DNA of 64,000 bases, from positions 124,381-188,380 of the forward strand of contig NZ_LMJL01000007.1 of the NCBI RefSeq assembly GCF_001429295.1, given 5' to 3'. How positions within the stretch are numbered: position 1 is the first letter of the stretch; each line of letters opens with the position of its first letter. The notes beneath the pieces were generated by a model, which ran no database searches, was not told the DNA's origin, and was given only the letters and a program-made list of their open reading frames with translations. The translations under genes and the position numbers were made by a program. This stretch comes from Flavobacterium sp. Root935. GTDB taxonomy: Bacteria; Bacteroidota; Bacteroidia; Flavobacteriales; Flavobacteriaceae. Shown here one piece after another: positions 25,451-34,159 of this stretch.

Positions 25451-26414
25451 AATTGTTTAAATTGAATTCGTCTAAATCGTAAAATATAATTTCTTTTGGT
25501 TTTTGCGGCAGATTTTCATCCAGATCTTCTGCCATTTCTTTTAAATCTTTTGTGCTGATTTCTTCTATTTTCAGCAAATCTTTCTCTTCGTAAAAAACAC
25601 CATTTTTATAATTAGATTGTTTTGCTCTAAAAAAAATCGGGCTTATTTTTTCAAAATTCGAATCTTGAAGAAGGTCTTTAATATTCATTTTCGAACGAAG
25701 TCCTATTACTTTATTATTTCTAATGTGAACTCCCCAAGAATAAATGGGAAGTGCCAAATCAAGATGAAGCGGATATTTCTTCAAACTCTTCAAATATTTT
25801 GAAGCCGCTTTTTGATCGTAAATAGAATTTAGCGAATCTGGTGCAATCGACCCCATGTTGTAATACATTAAAACTCCAGAATCGACATTTGGGATTTTTG
25901 TTTTTTTGAAATATTTGACTTGATGCAGTCGGATTGTTGCCGAAAGCTTCTTCTTCGATAGCTTTTTAAAAACTTCCACAAACTTCAAATAATTGTCTTT
26001 GCTATTCAATGTCCAATCGCAGTCAATTTGAATTTCGTCACAAGATATTTTATTCTTTTGGTTGATCTGTTCAATAAAACCAAATGTTTTCTCAGCCAAA
26101 TCATTTACCTCCAGATTGGGCTGCAGCATTACTTTGTTCTGAATAAAGACAACTGGAACAACAGCATATTGATTAAGATTTTCGTCAAAGCGAATTGGAC
26201 TAACCGGAATTGGATTTTTCGTTTCTGGATGAACTCCAATATCAAAATACCTTATATAAAGCTTTTGAACATTGTTTTCATTTAAAACTTCTCTTTCCGT
26301 TTTTGAAAATTTTAATATTGTTTTCCAATAATAAAAAGAAATAACAGGCTTTTCGTTTTTACTGCAGGAGAAGAGTAAAAAGAGAAATAAAATTGGAAAA
26401 AGTCGCTTTAACAA
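25410..26414 (-). CDS. Lipoprotein of unknown function, paired with the 785-residue protein
   Basis: From a TTG start at 26414 the product is 334 residues with K-R then a hydrophobic run and lipobox F-S-C at about residue 17. The body contains a beta/alpha pattern (I-R-Y-F-D-I-G-V, C-D-E-I-Q-I-D-C-D-W, R-L-H-Q-V, L-D-L-A-L-P-I-Y) recalling TIM-barrel glycosidase-like proteins, including a possible D-C-D-W active region. The frame stays open to an ATG at 26537, but a TAnnTTTG element lies inside that extension and the lipobox fits the TTG start. Operon mate of the 785-residue protein. Role unknown. Confidence 0.72.
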   Translation of the reverse strand: MLKRLFPILFLFLLFSCSKNEKPVISFYYWKTILKFSKTEREVLNENNVQKLYIRYFDIGVHPETKNPIPVSPIRFDENLNQYAVVPVVFIQNKVMLQPNLEVNDLAEKTFGFIEQINQKNKISCDEIQIDCDWTLNSKDNYLKFVEVFKKLSKKKLSATIRLHQVKYFKKTKIPNVDSGVLMYYNMGSIAPDSLNSIYDQKAASKYLKSLKKYPLHLDLALPIYSWGVHIRNNKVIGLRSKMNIKDLLQDSNFEKISPIFFRAKQSNYKNGVFYEEKDLLKIEEISTKDLKEMAEDLDENLPQKPKEIIFYDLDEFNLNNYEKNIFEQVISEF

Positions 26415-26438
26415 AACTTGGAAAATTACATTTAAACC

Positions 26439-26446
26439 CAAAAGTA
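26439..26446 (-). promoter_or_regulatory. -7 element TACTTTTG inside the apparent long reading frame
   Basis: A perfect TAnnTTTG on the minus strand 25 nt before the TTG codon at 26414. It argues that translation starts at the TTG and not at the ATG at 26537. Confidence 0.45.
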
Positions 26447-26586
26447 AGAAATTATGGCTCTTTAAATATTCGAAACCATAAAAAATAAACAGAAATGTAA
26501 TTTTTTTAAATCCTAATAAATGGATAAAAAATTTCAATTAAAGCAAATATAATCGTTATTTTGTGCAATCAAATTGAAAACCCGTT

Positions 26587-28275
26587 ATGTTGAAAAACAC
26601 TCTAAAATATATTTCATTTATAATTTTAATATCAATGATAAGCTGCGCTAAAAGAGGCAGTATTACAGGCGGTTTAAAAGATACTTTAGCACCGGTTTTG
26701 GTATCAAGTTATCCTGAAAATTATAGTACAAACTTTAAAGGAAACACTATCACTTTAAATTTCGACGAATATGTTAAGCTGAAAAATACCAATAAACAGT
26801 TGATTATTTCTCCGCCATTAAAGAATGAACCGTTAATAACACCAAGTACCGTTAGTAAATTTATTAAGATTGAAATTAAAGATACTTTACAGCCCAACAC
26901 AACTTACAGTTTAAATTTCGGGCAGGCTATTACGGATAATAATGAAGGAAATGCTTTAAACCAATTCAAATATATTTTCTCCACAGGATCTCATATTGAT
27001 TCGCTTAAACTGAACGGACGAATTAAAGATTCATACGAAAAACATGTAGATAATTTTGTTTCGGTAATGCTTTATGAAGTAAATGATAAATTTAAAGATT
27101 CTACTATTTACAAAGAATTTCCGCGTTATATCACCAACACTTTGGATAGTATGCGAACTTTCCAGTTTGAAAATCTAAAAGAAGGAAAATATCTTTTAGT
27201 GGCATTAAAGGATAAGGGAAGCAACAATAAATTTAATCCGAAAGATGATAAAATTGGGTTTCTTAAAAATTACGTTACGATTCCGACTGACACTGTTTAC
27301 GAAGTAGAATTATTTAAAGAAACACTGCCTTTAAAAACTTTTAAACCTATTCAAGCTTCTGGAAATAGATTGTTTCTTCCTTATGAAGGAAAACAGAATT
27401 TTAAGAATTCGAAACCGAAAATTGTCCTTAAAAACGGAAGCGAAGTTCTAGAAACTATAGTTACGCAGTTTCCTAAAAAGGATTCCCTGCAAGTTTGGTA
27501 CAAACCGATAAAAGCAGATTCATTATCGCTTGAAGTTTCAAAAGAAAACTATGACAAGAGGTTTTCTTTTAAAATCAAAGCTTTAAAAAAGGATACTCTT
27601 AATATCAAAGCAGTACAAAATGGCCAAATTAATTTTAGAGAACGCTTTACATTGGAGACCGAAACTCCTTTGGTAAAATTTGACAAATCTAAAATCACTT
27701 TAGTCAATAAAGATTCTGTAGCAGTTCCGTATACGACTGAATATGACGAATTTGATCAAAAACTATATATTGATTTCAAAAAAGAGCCTTTAGAAAAATA
27801 CAATTTTACTTTCCTGCCAGGCGCTTTGACTGATTTTTATGAAAAAACAAACGATACATTATCTTACAAACTCAGCACCAAAGAAGCAGCGGATTATGGA
27901 AACATCATTTTAAATCTAAAAAATGTAAAACGTTTTCCTATAATTGTCGAATTGACGAATAAAAAAGGAGATGTTGTTTTAGCCAGCGATTATTCTGAAG
28001 GTGCAACAACTTTAGAATTTAATTTACTCCAGCCAGAAGTTTTTACGGTGCGTATTATTTACGATGACAACAAAAACAAGATGTATGACACGGGTAGTTT
28101 CTTAGAAAAACGATACTCTGAAGAAGTATTCTACAATCAGGAAGAATTTGATGTCCGCGCCAATTGGGATCGAAACGAAACTATCGATTTAAGTGTTCCG
28201 TTTAATCCAGAAGTCGAGAAAAAACAAGACGAGAAAAAGAAAAAAGATGAAGAAAAGAAACGGAAAGCTTTCTAG
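26587..28275 (+). CDS. Ig-like domain lipoprotein
   Basis: 562 residues. Lipobox I-S-C at about residue 20, then an Ig-like SbsA-type domain (about 30-130) with L-A-P-V-L-V-S-S-Y-P, I-T-L-N-F-D-E-Y and L-Q-P-N-T-T-Y-S-L-N-F, typical of a widespread Bacteroidota lipoprotein family. The middle and C-terminal parts are beta-rich; the tail is a charged K/E stretch (D-E-K-K-K-K-D-E-E-K). Role unknown, probably outer-membrane associated. Divergent from the previous pair and tail to tail with the amidase gene, overlapping by 4 bp. Confidence 0.85.
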   Translation: MLKNTLKYISFIILISMISCAKRGSITGGLKDTLAPVLVSSYPENYSTNFKGNTITLNFDEYVKLKNTNKQLIISPPLKNEPLITPSTVSKFIKIEIKDTLQPNTTYSLNFGQAITDNNEGNALNQFKYIFSTGSHIDSLKLNGRIKDSYEKHVDNFVSVMLYEVNDKFKDSTIYKEFPRYITNTLDSMRTFQFENLKEGKYLLVALKDKGSNNKFNPKDDKIGFLKNYVTIPTDTVYEVELFKETLPLKTFKPIQASGNRLFLPYEGKQNFKNSKPKIVLKNGSEVLETIVTQFPKKDSLQVWYKPIKADSLSLEVSKENYDKRFSFKIKALKKDTLNIKAVQNGQINFRERFTLETETPLVKFDKSKITLVNKDSVAVPYTTEYDEFDQKLYIDFKKEPLEKYNFTFLPGALTDFYEKTNDTLSYKLSTKEAADYGNIILNLKNVKRFPIIVELTNKKGDVVLASDYSEGATTLEFNLLQPEVFTVRIIYDDNKNKMYDTGSFLEKRYSEEVFYNQEEFDVRANWDRNETIDLSVPFNPEVEKKQDEKKKKDEEKKRKAF

Positions 28276-29039
28276 ATTTTAATTTCGAAAGTATCACGAT
28301 CACCTAGAAAATTAAGTTTTCTTCGGGTTTCTAACATTATATTTTTATCCAATTCAGCCACAAAAACACCTGCTGTTTCTTGTGGCTTTATTATATAATT
28401 TCCCCAGAAATCAATTAATTGGGTATGACCATTATGTTCAAAATTATTATCATCAAAACCTACCCTATTTACGCCGGCAACATAACTTAAATTTTCTATG
28501 GCGCGCGCGTTTAGCAAAGTGTCCCAAGCGTTTATTCTAACTTTTGGCCAATTGGCAACATACAAAAGAAGATCATAATTTTCGACATTTCTAGCGAAAA
28601 CAGGAAAACGCAGATCGTAACAAATTTGAAGACAAATTTTCCATTCTAAATATTCAACAATTACTTTCTGATTTCCAGCAGTGTAAAACTGGTCTTCTCC
28701 CGCCAGCGAAAACAAATGTCTTTTATCATAATATTGAAAATCTCCTGACGGAAAAACAAAAAACATTCGGTTATAAAATGAACCGTTTTCTGTAATAACG
28801 ATACTTCCTGTTATTGCAGCGTTTTTTTGTTTTGCTTTTAATTTCATCCATTCAATGGTTTCACCGTTCATGGTTTCTGCAGCCTCCGCAGCATTCATGG
28901 TAAATCCCGTTGAAAACATTTCTGGAAGTACAATCAAATTTACTTCAGAATTGATTTCATTGATTTTGAGATCAAAATTTTCTCTGTTTACAGCCGCATT
29001 TTCCCAGGTAAGATCAGATTGGATTAAAGCAATTTTCAT
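28272..29039 (-). CDS. Nitrilase-family amidohydrolase (YafV/omega-amidase type)
   Basis: 255 residues with the nitrilase catalytic triad: Glu in V-L-P-E-M-F-S-T-G-F, Lys in Y-D-K-R-H-L-F, Cys in L-Q-I-C-Y-D-L-R-F-P. The last motif and length match the YafV/Nit2 omega-amidase branch, which hydrolyses alpha-ketoglutaramate and alpha-ketosuccinamate. N-terminal A-L-I-Q-S-D-L-T-W is typical. Cytoplasmic. Stop codon overlaps the converging lipoprotein gene. Confidence 0.88.
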   Translation of the reverse strand: MKIALIQSDLTWENAAVNRENFDLKINEINSEVNLIVLPEMFSTGFTMNAAEAAETMNGETIEWMKLKAKQKNAAITGSIVITENGSFYNRMFFVFPSGDFQYYDKRHLFSLAGEDQFYTAGNQKVIVEYLEWKICLQICYDLRFPVFARNVENYDLLLYVANWPKVRINAWDTLLNARAIENLSYVAGVNRVGFDDNNFEHNGHTQLIDFWGNYIIKPQETAGVFVAELDKNIMLETRRKLNFLGDRDTFEIKI

Positions 29040-29115
29040 TTCAAATTATTTTGATATAAAGGTAGAAAACATCAGCCTATTCTTTAGTTATAACCGAACA
29101 ATTTTAACATTACCA

Positions 29116-29150
29116 TTGCAAAAAAAATGCAGTTTTTGCAAAAAAAATGC
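29116..29150 (+). promoter_or_regulatory. Direct-repeat operator candidate upstream of the GntP gene
   Basis: Two identical 15-mers, TTGCAAAAAAAATGC, begin at 29116 and 29136, exactly 20 bp apart, or two helical turns. Each is itself bounded by GCA/TGC. They lie 20 bp upstream of a -7 element for the GntP gene, covering the place of the -33 element, so a bound protein could either recruit or block RNA polymerase. Confidence 0.55.
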
Positions 29151-29169
29151 GATGTGTGAAATTATTTTA

Positions 29170-29177
29170 TATATTTG
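29170..29177 (+). promoter_or_regulatory. -7 element of the D-amino-acid cluster promoter
   Basis: TATATTTG, perfect TAnnTTTG, 46 bp before the GntP start. The -33 position reads ATG rather than TTG, as might be expected for an activator-dependent promoter. Confidence 0.5.
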
Positions 29178-29222
29178 AAATTCCAACCACAATTATAACT
29201 AACTAAAAACCAATACAAAATC

Positions 29223-30542
29223 ATGAGCATTCTTATACTCACAGCTTGCATTATTTTCTTGATTTTACAGATTGCTTGGTTTAAAATTAATCCGTTTATT
29301 GCCTTTATAATTACTTCACTTTTAGCAGCACTTTTTCTCGGTCTGCCTATCGAAAATATTTCGCCCGTTTTACAAAAGGGTCTTGGTGAAATGCTTGGTT
29401 CGATAACATTAATTATTGTTTTCGGAACTTGCATTGGGAAACTTGCCGTTTCATCTGGAGCTGCGAAAGTAATTGCTAAAACCGTAATGAATTGGACAGG
29501 CAGAAAGTATGTTCGTTTAGGATTAATGGTTACGGGTTTCATAATTGGAATTCCGCTTTTTTACAGCGTTGGATTTGTGCTTTTGGTCCCGCTTATTTTT
29601 TCTGTTGCGCATCAATTTAAATTATCAAAAGTTTATTTAGGAATACCAATGCTAGCTTCGCTTTCTGTTGCACACGGTTTTCTTCCTCCCCATCCTTCGC
29701 CAATGGCATTGAGCAGTATTTTAAAAGCCGATATTGGCTTGGTTTTAATTTACGGAATTATAATTGCAATTCCGACCATCTTAATTGCTGGTTTATGGTT
29801 CTCAACTCGTTTTAAAAACATTAAAACAGAATCTGATCACGAAATTCTAAATGTTGAAGAAATTACAAATGAAGGTAAGCTGCCCAGTTTTGGCTTAAGT
29901 TTATTCTCTGCCTTATTTCCCGTTTTTGGATTAACAATTACTTCTTTGCTTCCGTTAATTTCAAATAATGCAAAATTAATCTCAATATGTAAAATCATTG
30001 GAGACCCAAGCATAATTATGCTGCTTTCACTGCTTCTTTGCACCTATACTTTAGGAATTAAAATGAATAGAAGCATGTCTTCTGTAATGGATGATTATAC
30101 ACAGGCCATAAAGGATGTTGCTTTAATTGTGCTGATTGTTGGAGGTGCAGGCTGTCTCAAAGAAGTTATGATTGTAAGCGGAGTAAATGAAACTATCGTC
30201 GCCACATTAAACCAAGTTAATATTCACCCCTTCTTATTAGCTTGGTTTATGGCGGCGATTATTCGTGTTTGTGTGGGTTCTGCAACAGCTGCAGGATTAA
30301 TGACTGCCAGCGTTTTACTACCTTTACTACAATCAAACGATCTCGACCCCAATCTCTTTGTACTTTCTGTTGGCGCTGGAAGTTTAATGTGTTCCCATGT
30401 TAACGATCCAAGTTTCTGGATGTTCAAAGAATATTTTAATATCAGTCTTAAAGACACTTTTAAATCCTGGACAGTAATGGAATCAATGGTTTCTGTTTTA
30501 GGAATTGTATTTATTTTTATTTTAAACGCTTTAATACATTAA
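29223..30542 (+). CDS. GntP-family permease (DsdX/gluconate type)
   Basis: 439 residues with about 12 hydrophobic helices. Family marks are G-I-P-L-F-Y-S-V-G-F-V-L-L-V-P-L and A-H-G-F-L-P-P-H-P-S-P near the first third, and G-S-A-T-A-A-G-L-M-T-A and H-V-N-D-P-S-F-W near the end. GntP members import gluconate-like sugar acids, but the branch including E. coli DsdX imports D-serine. The downstream genes (RidA, PLP dehydratase-like enzyme, dipeptidase) favour a D-amino acid. First gene of a four-gene operon with 4-39 bp spacings. Confidence 0.9.
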   Translation: MSILILTACIIFLILQIAWFKINPFIAFIITSLLAALFLGLPIENISPVLQKGLGEMLGSITLIIVFGTCIGKLAVSSGAAKVIAKTVMNWTGRKYVRLGLMVTGFIIGIPLFYSVGFVLLVPLIFSVAHQFKLSKVYLGIPMLASLSVAHGFLPPHPSPMALSSILKADIGLVLIYGIIIAIPTILIAGLWFSTRFKNIKTESDHEILNVEEITNEGKLPSFGLSLFSALFPVFGLTITSLLPLISNNAKLISICKIIGDPSIIMLLSLLLCTYTLGIKMNRSMSSVMDDYTQAIKDVALIVLIVGGAGCLKEVMIVSGVNETIVATLNQVNIHPFLLAWFMAAIIRVCVGSATAAGLMTASVLLPLLQSNDLDPNLFVLSVGAGSLMCSHVNDPSFWMFKEYFNISLKDTFKSWTVMESMVSVLGIVFIFILNALIH

Positions 30543-30546
30543 AATC

Positions 30547-31014
30547 ATGAGTTTAAATCCACAAGAAAAATTCGAAAGTCTTAGACTGTCACTTCCTCCT
30601 GCTCCACAGCCTTTAGGAATTTACAAACCTTATTTAGTAGACGGAAAATATCTATATCTATCTGGCCACGGTCCCGTGCAGGATGATAAATCTTTAATAA
30701 TTGGACGCATTGGAGAAGATATTGATATCGAAGCAGGAAAATTAGCGGCAAGGCAAGTTGGACTAACAATGCTTTCTACAATCGTAACCAATTTTGGAAG
30801 CTTAAGTAAAGTCAAAAGAGTGATCAAAGTGCTAGGAATGGTGAATTGTACATCTGATTTCTTAAAACATCCTTATGTGATTAATGGATGCAGCGAATTA
30901 TTTGCAGAAGTTTGGGGACAGGAAAACGGAATCGGAGTAAGGAGTGCAGTCGGATTTGGTTCGCTTCCTGATAATATTCCTGTCGAAGTTGAGGCACTTT
31001 TTGAATTGTATTAA
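30547..31014 (+). CDS. RidA-family enamine/imine deaminase
   Basis: 155 residues, the longer RidA-type. RidA proteins hydrolyse 2-aminoacrylate and related imines released by PLP dehydratases. The arginine that holds the substrate carboxylate appears in G-V-R-S-A-V-G-F, followed by L-P-D-N-I-P-V-E-V-E-A-L-F, which matches the C-terminal family signature. Start 5 bp after the permease stop. Its neighbour is just such a PLP enzyme. Confidence 0.9.
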   Translation: MSLNPQEKFESLRLSLPPAPQPLGIYKPYLVDGKYLYLSGHGPVQDDKSLIIGRIGEDIDIEAGKLAARQVGLTMLSTIVTNFGSLSKVKRVIKVLGMVNCTSDFLKHPYVINGCSELFAEVWGQENGIGVRSAVGFGSLPDNIPVEVEALFELY

Positions 31015-31053
31015 GCCTAAAACACTTTTATAAATTGCTAAAAACCAAGATTT

Positions 31054-32145
31054 ATGCAAAAGAACTGGTGGAAAATAAATTCCGAAACACTTATTGACAC
31101 TCCGTTTTTAGCAGTTTACGAAGATCGAGTACGTCAAAATATCGAAAAGTTGATTTCTTATGTAAAAGGCGACACACAACGATTACGTCCGCACATTAAA
31201 ACACATAAAAATGCCGAAGTTTTAGAGCTTTTTAAAATTTACAACATCAAGAAAATCAAATGCGCTACAATAGCCGAAGCAGAACTTGCCGCAAATCAGA
31301 AGATCGAAGACATTCTTTTAGCGTATCAACCTGTTGGATTAAAAGCGGAAAGATGGATTTCATTAATTAAAAAATTTCCTGAAACTCATTTTTCAACTAT
31401 TGCAGACAATCTGAAAACAGCTTCAGATTTAAACGAAATTGCCAAAAGAAATAATCTCGTTCTTTACGTTTATTTAGATTTAAATACAGGAATGAACCGA
31501 ACTGGTTTTTCGATTTCAGAAAATTGGACTGGTTTAATTGATGCTATTTTACAATTAAAAAATCTTCAGTTTGAAGGAATTCATATTTATGATGGCCATA
31601 TAAAAGGAACCGTTGAAGAAAGAAATTCAGAAGCTTCTAAGTCTTTTGAACAGATTATCAATAAAGCAGAAAGCTTTAAAATTGTCGCTGGCGGTTCTAA
31701 TACTTTTCCATTTTATGCAGCACAGGAAAATGTAGAATGCAGTCCGGGAACTTTTGTTTTTTGGGATTCGAATTATCAAATTCATTTACCTGAACAAGAT
31801 TTCAAACCTGCGTTAGTAATCGTTGGAACAATAATTTCTAAACCGACTAAAAATACATTTTGCGTAGATATTGGCTATAAAGCCGTTTCATCTGAAAATC
31901 CGATTGATAAAAGATTGACCATTTTAAATGATGAAAACTTGATTCCAATCGCACATTCAGAAGAACATTTGATTCTTGAAAATAAAGGTCAAAACCAATA
32001 TGAAATTGGCGATATTATTTATGCGGAACCTTATCATGTCTGCCCGACTGTTGCTTTGTACGATAATCTTCAGGCAGTAAACAAAAAACAGCAAATTTAT
32101 GCGCAATGGCCAGTTGGTGCGCGAGGCCGAAAAAATACTATTTAA
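31054..32145 (+). CDS. D-serine/D-threonine-type PLP enzyme (alanine racemase N-terminal fold)
   Basis: 363 residues. N-terminal fold-III barrel with the PLP lysine in R-P-H-I-K-T-H-K (K49). The C-terminal barrel carries H328-x-C330 in E-P-Y-H-V-C-P-T-V. In this family H-x-C is the zinc site of eukaryotic D-serine dehydratase and D-threo-3-hydroxyaspartate dehydratase, while D-threonine aldolases have H-x-D. The motif therefore favours an ammonia-lyase (dehydratase) over an aldolase. The dehydratase product would be a reactive enamine, which the RidA gene immediately upstream could handle. Substrate not proven. Confidence 0.85.
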   Translation: MQKNWWKINSETLIDTPFLAVYEDRVRQNIEKLISYVKGDTQRLRPHIKTHKNAEVLELFKIYNIKKIKCATIAEAELAANQKIEDILLAYQPVGLKAERWISLIKKFPETHFSTIADNLKTASDLNEIAKRNNLVLYVYLDLNTGMNRTGFSISENWTGLIDAILQLKNLQFEGIHIYDGHIKGTVEERNSEASKSFEQIINKAESFKIVAGGSNTFPFYAAQENVECSPGTFVFWDSNYQIHLPEQDFKPALVIVGTIISKPTKNTFCVDIGYKAVSSENPIDKRLTILNDENLIPIAHSEEHLILENKGQNQYEIGDIIYAEPYHVCPTVALYDNLQAVNKKQQIYAQWPVGARGRKNTI

Positions 32146-32157
32146 ATTTTAAATGCT

Positions 32158-33228
32158 ATGTTTATACTAGATGCCCACTTAGATCTCAGCATGAATGCGA
32201 TGGAATGGAATCGTGATCTGAGAAACGATGTTCCGACTTTACGAAACTTAGAAAAAGGAATGACCGACAAACCAGATCGCGAACGTGCAACGGTTTCTTT
32301 TCCTGATCTCAGAAGAGGTAATATCGGAATTGTGGTCGCCACACAAATTGCAAGATTTGTAAAACCTGATAGTATTATTCCAGGGTGGAATTCTCCAGAA
32401 CAAGCTTGGTCGCAAACACAAGGTCAGCTTGCGTGGTATAAAAGCATGGAAGAAGCTGGGCAAATGACGCAGATTACAGATAAAAAATCGCTTTTAAATC
32501 ATTTTAATTTATGGAATAATGGAACTCCAAACGACCAAAAACCAATTGGATATATTTTGAGTTTAGAAGGAGCAGATTCTATAATCGATATTTCTTATTT
32601 AGAAAAAGCCTATAATTACGGATTGAGAGCTGTTGGCCCCGCACATTATGGTCCTGGCCGATATGCAAACGGAACTGATGCAACTGGAAAAATGAATCAA
32701 AATGGCATCGAATTATTGAAAGAAATGGAGCGTTTAAATATTATTCTCGATGCAACGCATTTGTGCGACGATGCCTTTTGGCAAGCCTTGGATCATTTTA
32801 ATGGCGCGGTTTGGGCAAGTCACAACAATTGCAGAGCTTTGGTTGATCATAATAGGCAATACAGTGATGAAATGATCAAAGCTTTAGTTTCAAGAGGAGC
32901 TGTTATTGGTGGCGCTTTAGATGCATGGATGATGGTTCCAAATTGGGAAAGAGGAATTTCTGATCCAAAAAAAATGAATTGCAGCTTAGAAACTGCTTTT
33001 CGGCACATGGATCATATTTGCCAGCTTGCAGGAAATGCAAATCATATCGGAATTGGTTCTGATTTGGATGGCGCTTTTGGAACAGAACAATGTCCGTATG
33101 ATTTAGATACGATTGCTGATTTACAAAAACTGGTTTTAATTTTTAAAAATCACGGTTATTCTGATGAAGATTTAAAGAAAATTTTTCATCAAAATTGGAT
33201 TGATTTTTTAGTAAAACATTGGGATTAG
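32158..33228 (+). CDS. Membrane dipeptidase (renal dipeptidase family)
   Basis: 356 residues of the M19 amidohydrolase fold. The binuclear zinc site begins with D-A-H-L-D (H7, D9), the bridging Glu is in S-L-E-G-A-D, and His ligands are in L-D-A-T-H-L-C-D and A-S-H-N-N-C-R-A-L. M19 enzymes split dipeptides and accept D-residues at the C-terminal side. No signal peptide is visible, so it is probably cytoplasmic. It starts 12 bp after the PLP enzyme, and so would supply that enzyme with free D-amino acid. Confidence 0.9.
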   Translation: MFILDAHLDLSMNAMEWNRDLRNDVPTLRNLEKGMTDKPDRERATVSFPDLRRGNIGIVVATQIARFVKPDSIIPGWNSPEQAWSQTQGQLAWYKSMEEAGQMTQITDKKSLLNHFNLWNNGTPNDQKPIGYILSLEGADSIIDISYLEKAYNYGLRAVGPAHYGPGRYANGTDATGKMNQNGIELLKEMERLNIILDATHLCDDAFWQALDHFNGAVWASHNNCRALVDHNRQYSDEMIKALVSRGAVIGGALDAWMMVPNWERGISDPKKMNCSLETAFRHMDHICQLAGNANHIGIGSDLDGAFGTEQCPYDLDTIADLQKLVLIFKNHGYSDEDLKKIFHQNWIDFLVKHWD

Positions 33229-34001
33229 ATCACAATAAGACTTGGAACGGCGCTTTTGTATTTCTGTAATTTTTCGTGATTGGGTTCTTCTTCGGTAATT
33301 ACATAATTCAGTTCAGATAAATTAGCAATTTTCATTTTGAGAACTGTATTTAATTTTTCTGTAATAGTCAAAACTGCCGTTTTTTTAGAAGCTTGAATCA
33401 TTGCTTTTTTTACCTGAACAGTTTCCCAGTCCGAATCAGAATAACCACCGTCTACGTCTAATGCATTTGTTCCCAAAACCAAAAGATCTGCTTTTATGTT
33501 GGCTAATTGATGAAAAGCTTCTCCGCTCACACACATTTGACTGTAAGAAGAAATACTGCCGCCAATCATGATCGTTTTAATATTAGGCTTATCTAAAAGT
33601 TGTACGGCCGTTAAAGCTGTAATGGTAAAAACGGTTAAATTAAGATCGTTTGGAATTAATCGGATGAATTCACGAATGGTAGTTCCTCCGTCAACAATCA
33701 AAACCATTCCGTCATGAAGAAGTCCGACTGCTTTTTGAGCAATAACCTGTTTGGCTTCGACTGCATAAGTCTGGTTAGATGAAGAATAGTGATATCCCTT
33801 GGTCATCGCGCCGCCTTTTACTTTAATCAAAAGTGCATCAGCGTCGAGTTCATTAATATCACGGCGAATAGTATCTTCAGAAACACCAAGTTTAGCTGAA
33901 AGAGTTTCAAAACTTACACGCGTGTGCAGATTGATCTCTTTTAAAATATGATTTTTACGTTCTTCTTTACTATAATTTAAAACTTCATTTTCAGTGCTCA
34001 T
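33225..34001 (-). CDS. DeoR/GlpR-family transcriptional regulator
   Basis: 258 residues from the ATG at 34001. N-terminal winged HTH (H-T-R-V-S-F-E-T-L-S-A-K-L-G-V-S-E-D-T-I-R-R-D) and C-terminal sugar-phosphate-isomerase-like sensor domain (I-V-D-G-G-T-T, then I-M-I-G-G, L-G-T-N-A-L-D). DeoR members usually bind a phosphorylated sugar or related effector. It is tail to tail with the dipeptidase gene (4-bp overlap), and is the only regulator near the cluster. An in-frame extension to 34037 is possible but the shorter form fits the family better. Confidence 0.9.
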   Translation of the reverse strand: MSTENEVLNYSKEERKNHILKEINLHTRVSFETLSAKLGVSEDTIRRDINELDADALLIKVKGGAMTKGYHYSSSNQTYAVEAKQVIAQKAVGLLHDGMVLIVDGGTTIREFIRLIPNDLNLTVFTITALTAVQLLDKPNIKTIMIGGSISSYSQMCVSGEAFHQLANIKADLLVLGTNALDVDGGYSDSDWETVQVKKAMIQASKKTAVLTITEKLNTVLKMKIANLSELNYVITEEEPNHEKLQKYKSAVPSLIVI

Positions 34002-34159
34002 GCCGATTGTTTTTTTTCTTACTACAAAAATAAACATTTCAGTAAATAATTCATTGAAACCAAAAGCTCGATTATTAATAAAAAAATTTAAAAATCTGAT
34101 TTTAAAACCATTTACTATCTTTAAAACTCCATTTTAATAAATTCTAAAGTTTTTCTTTT

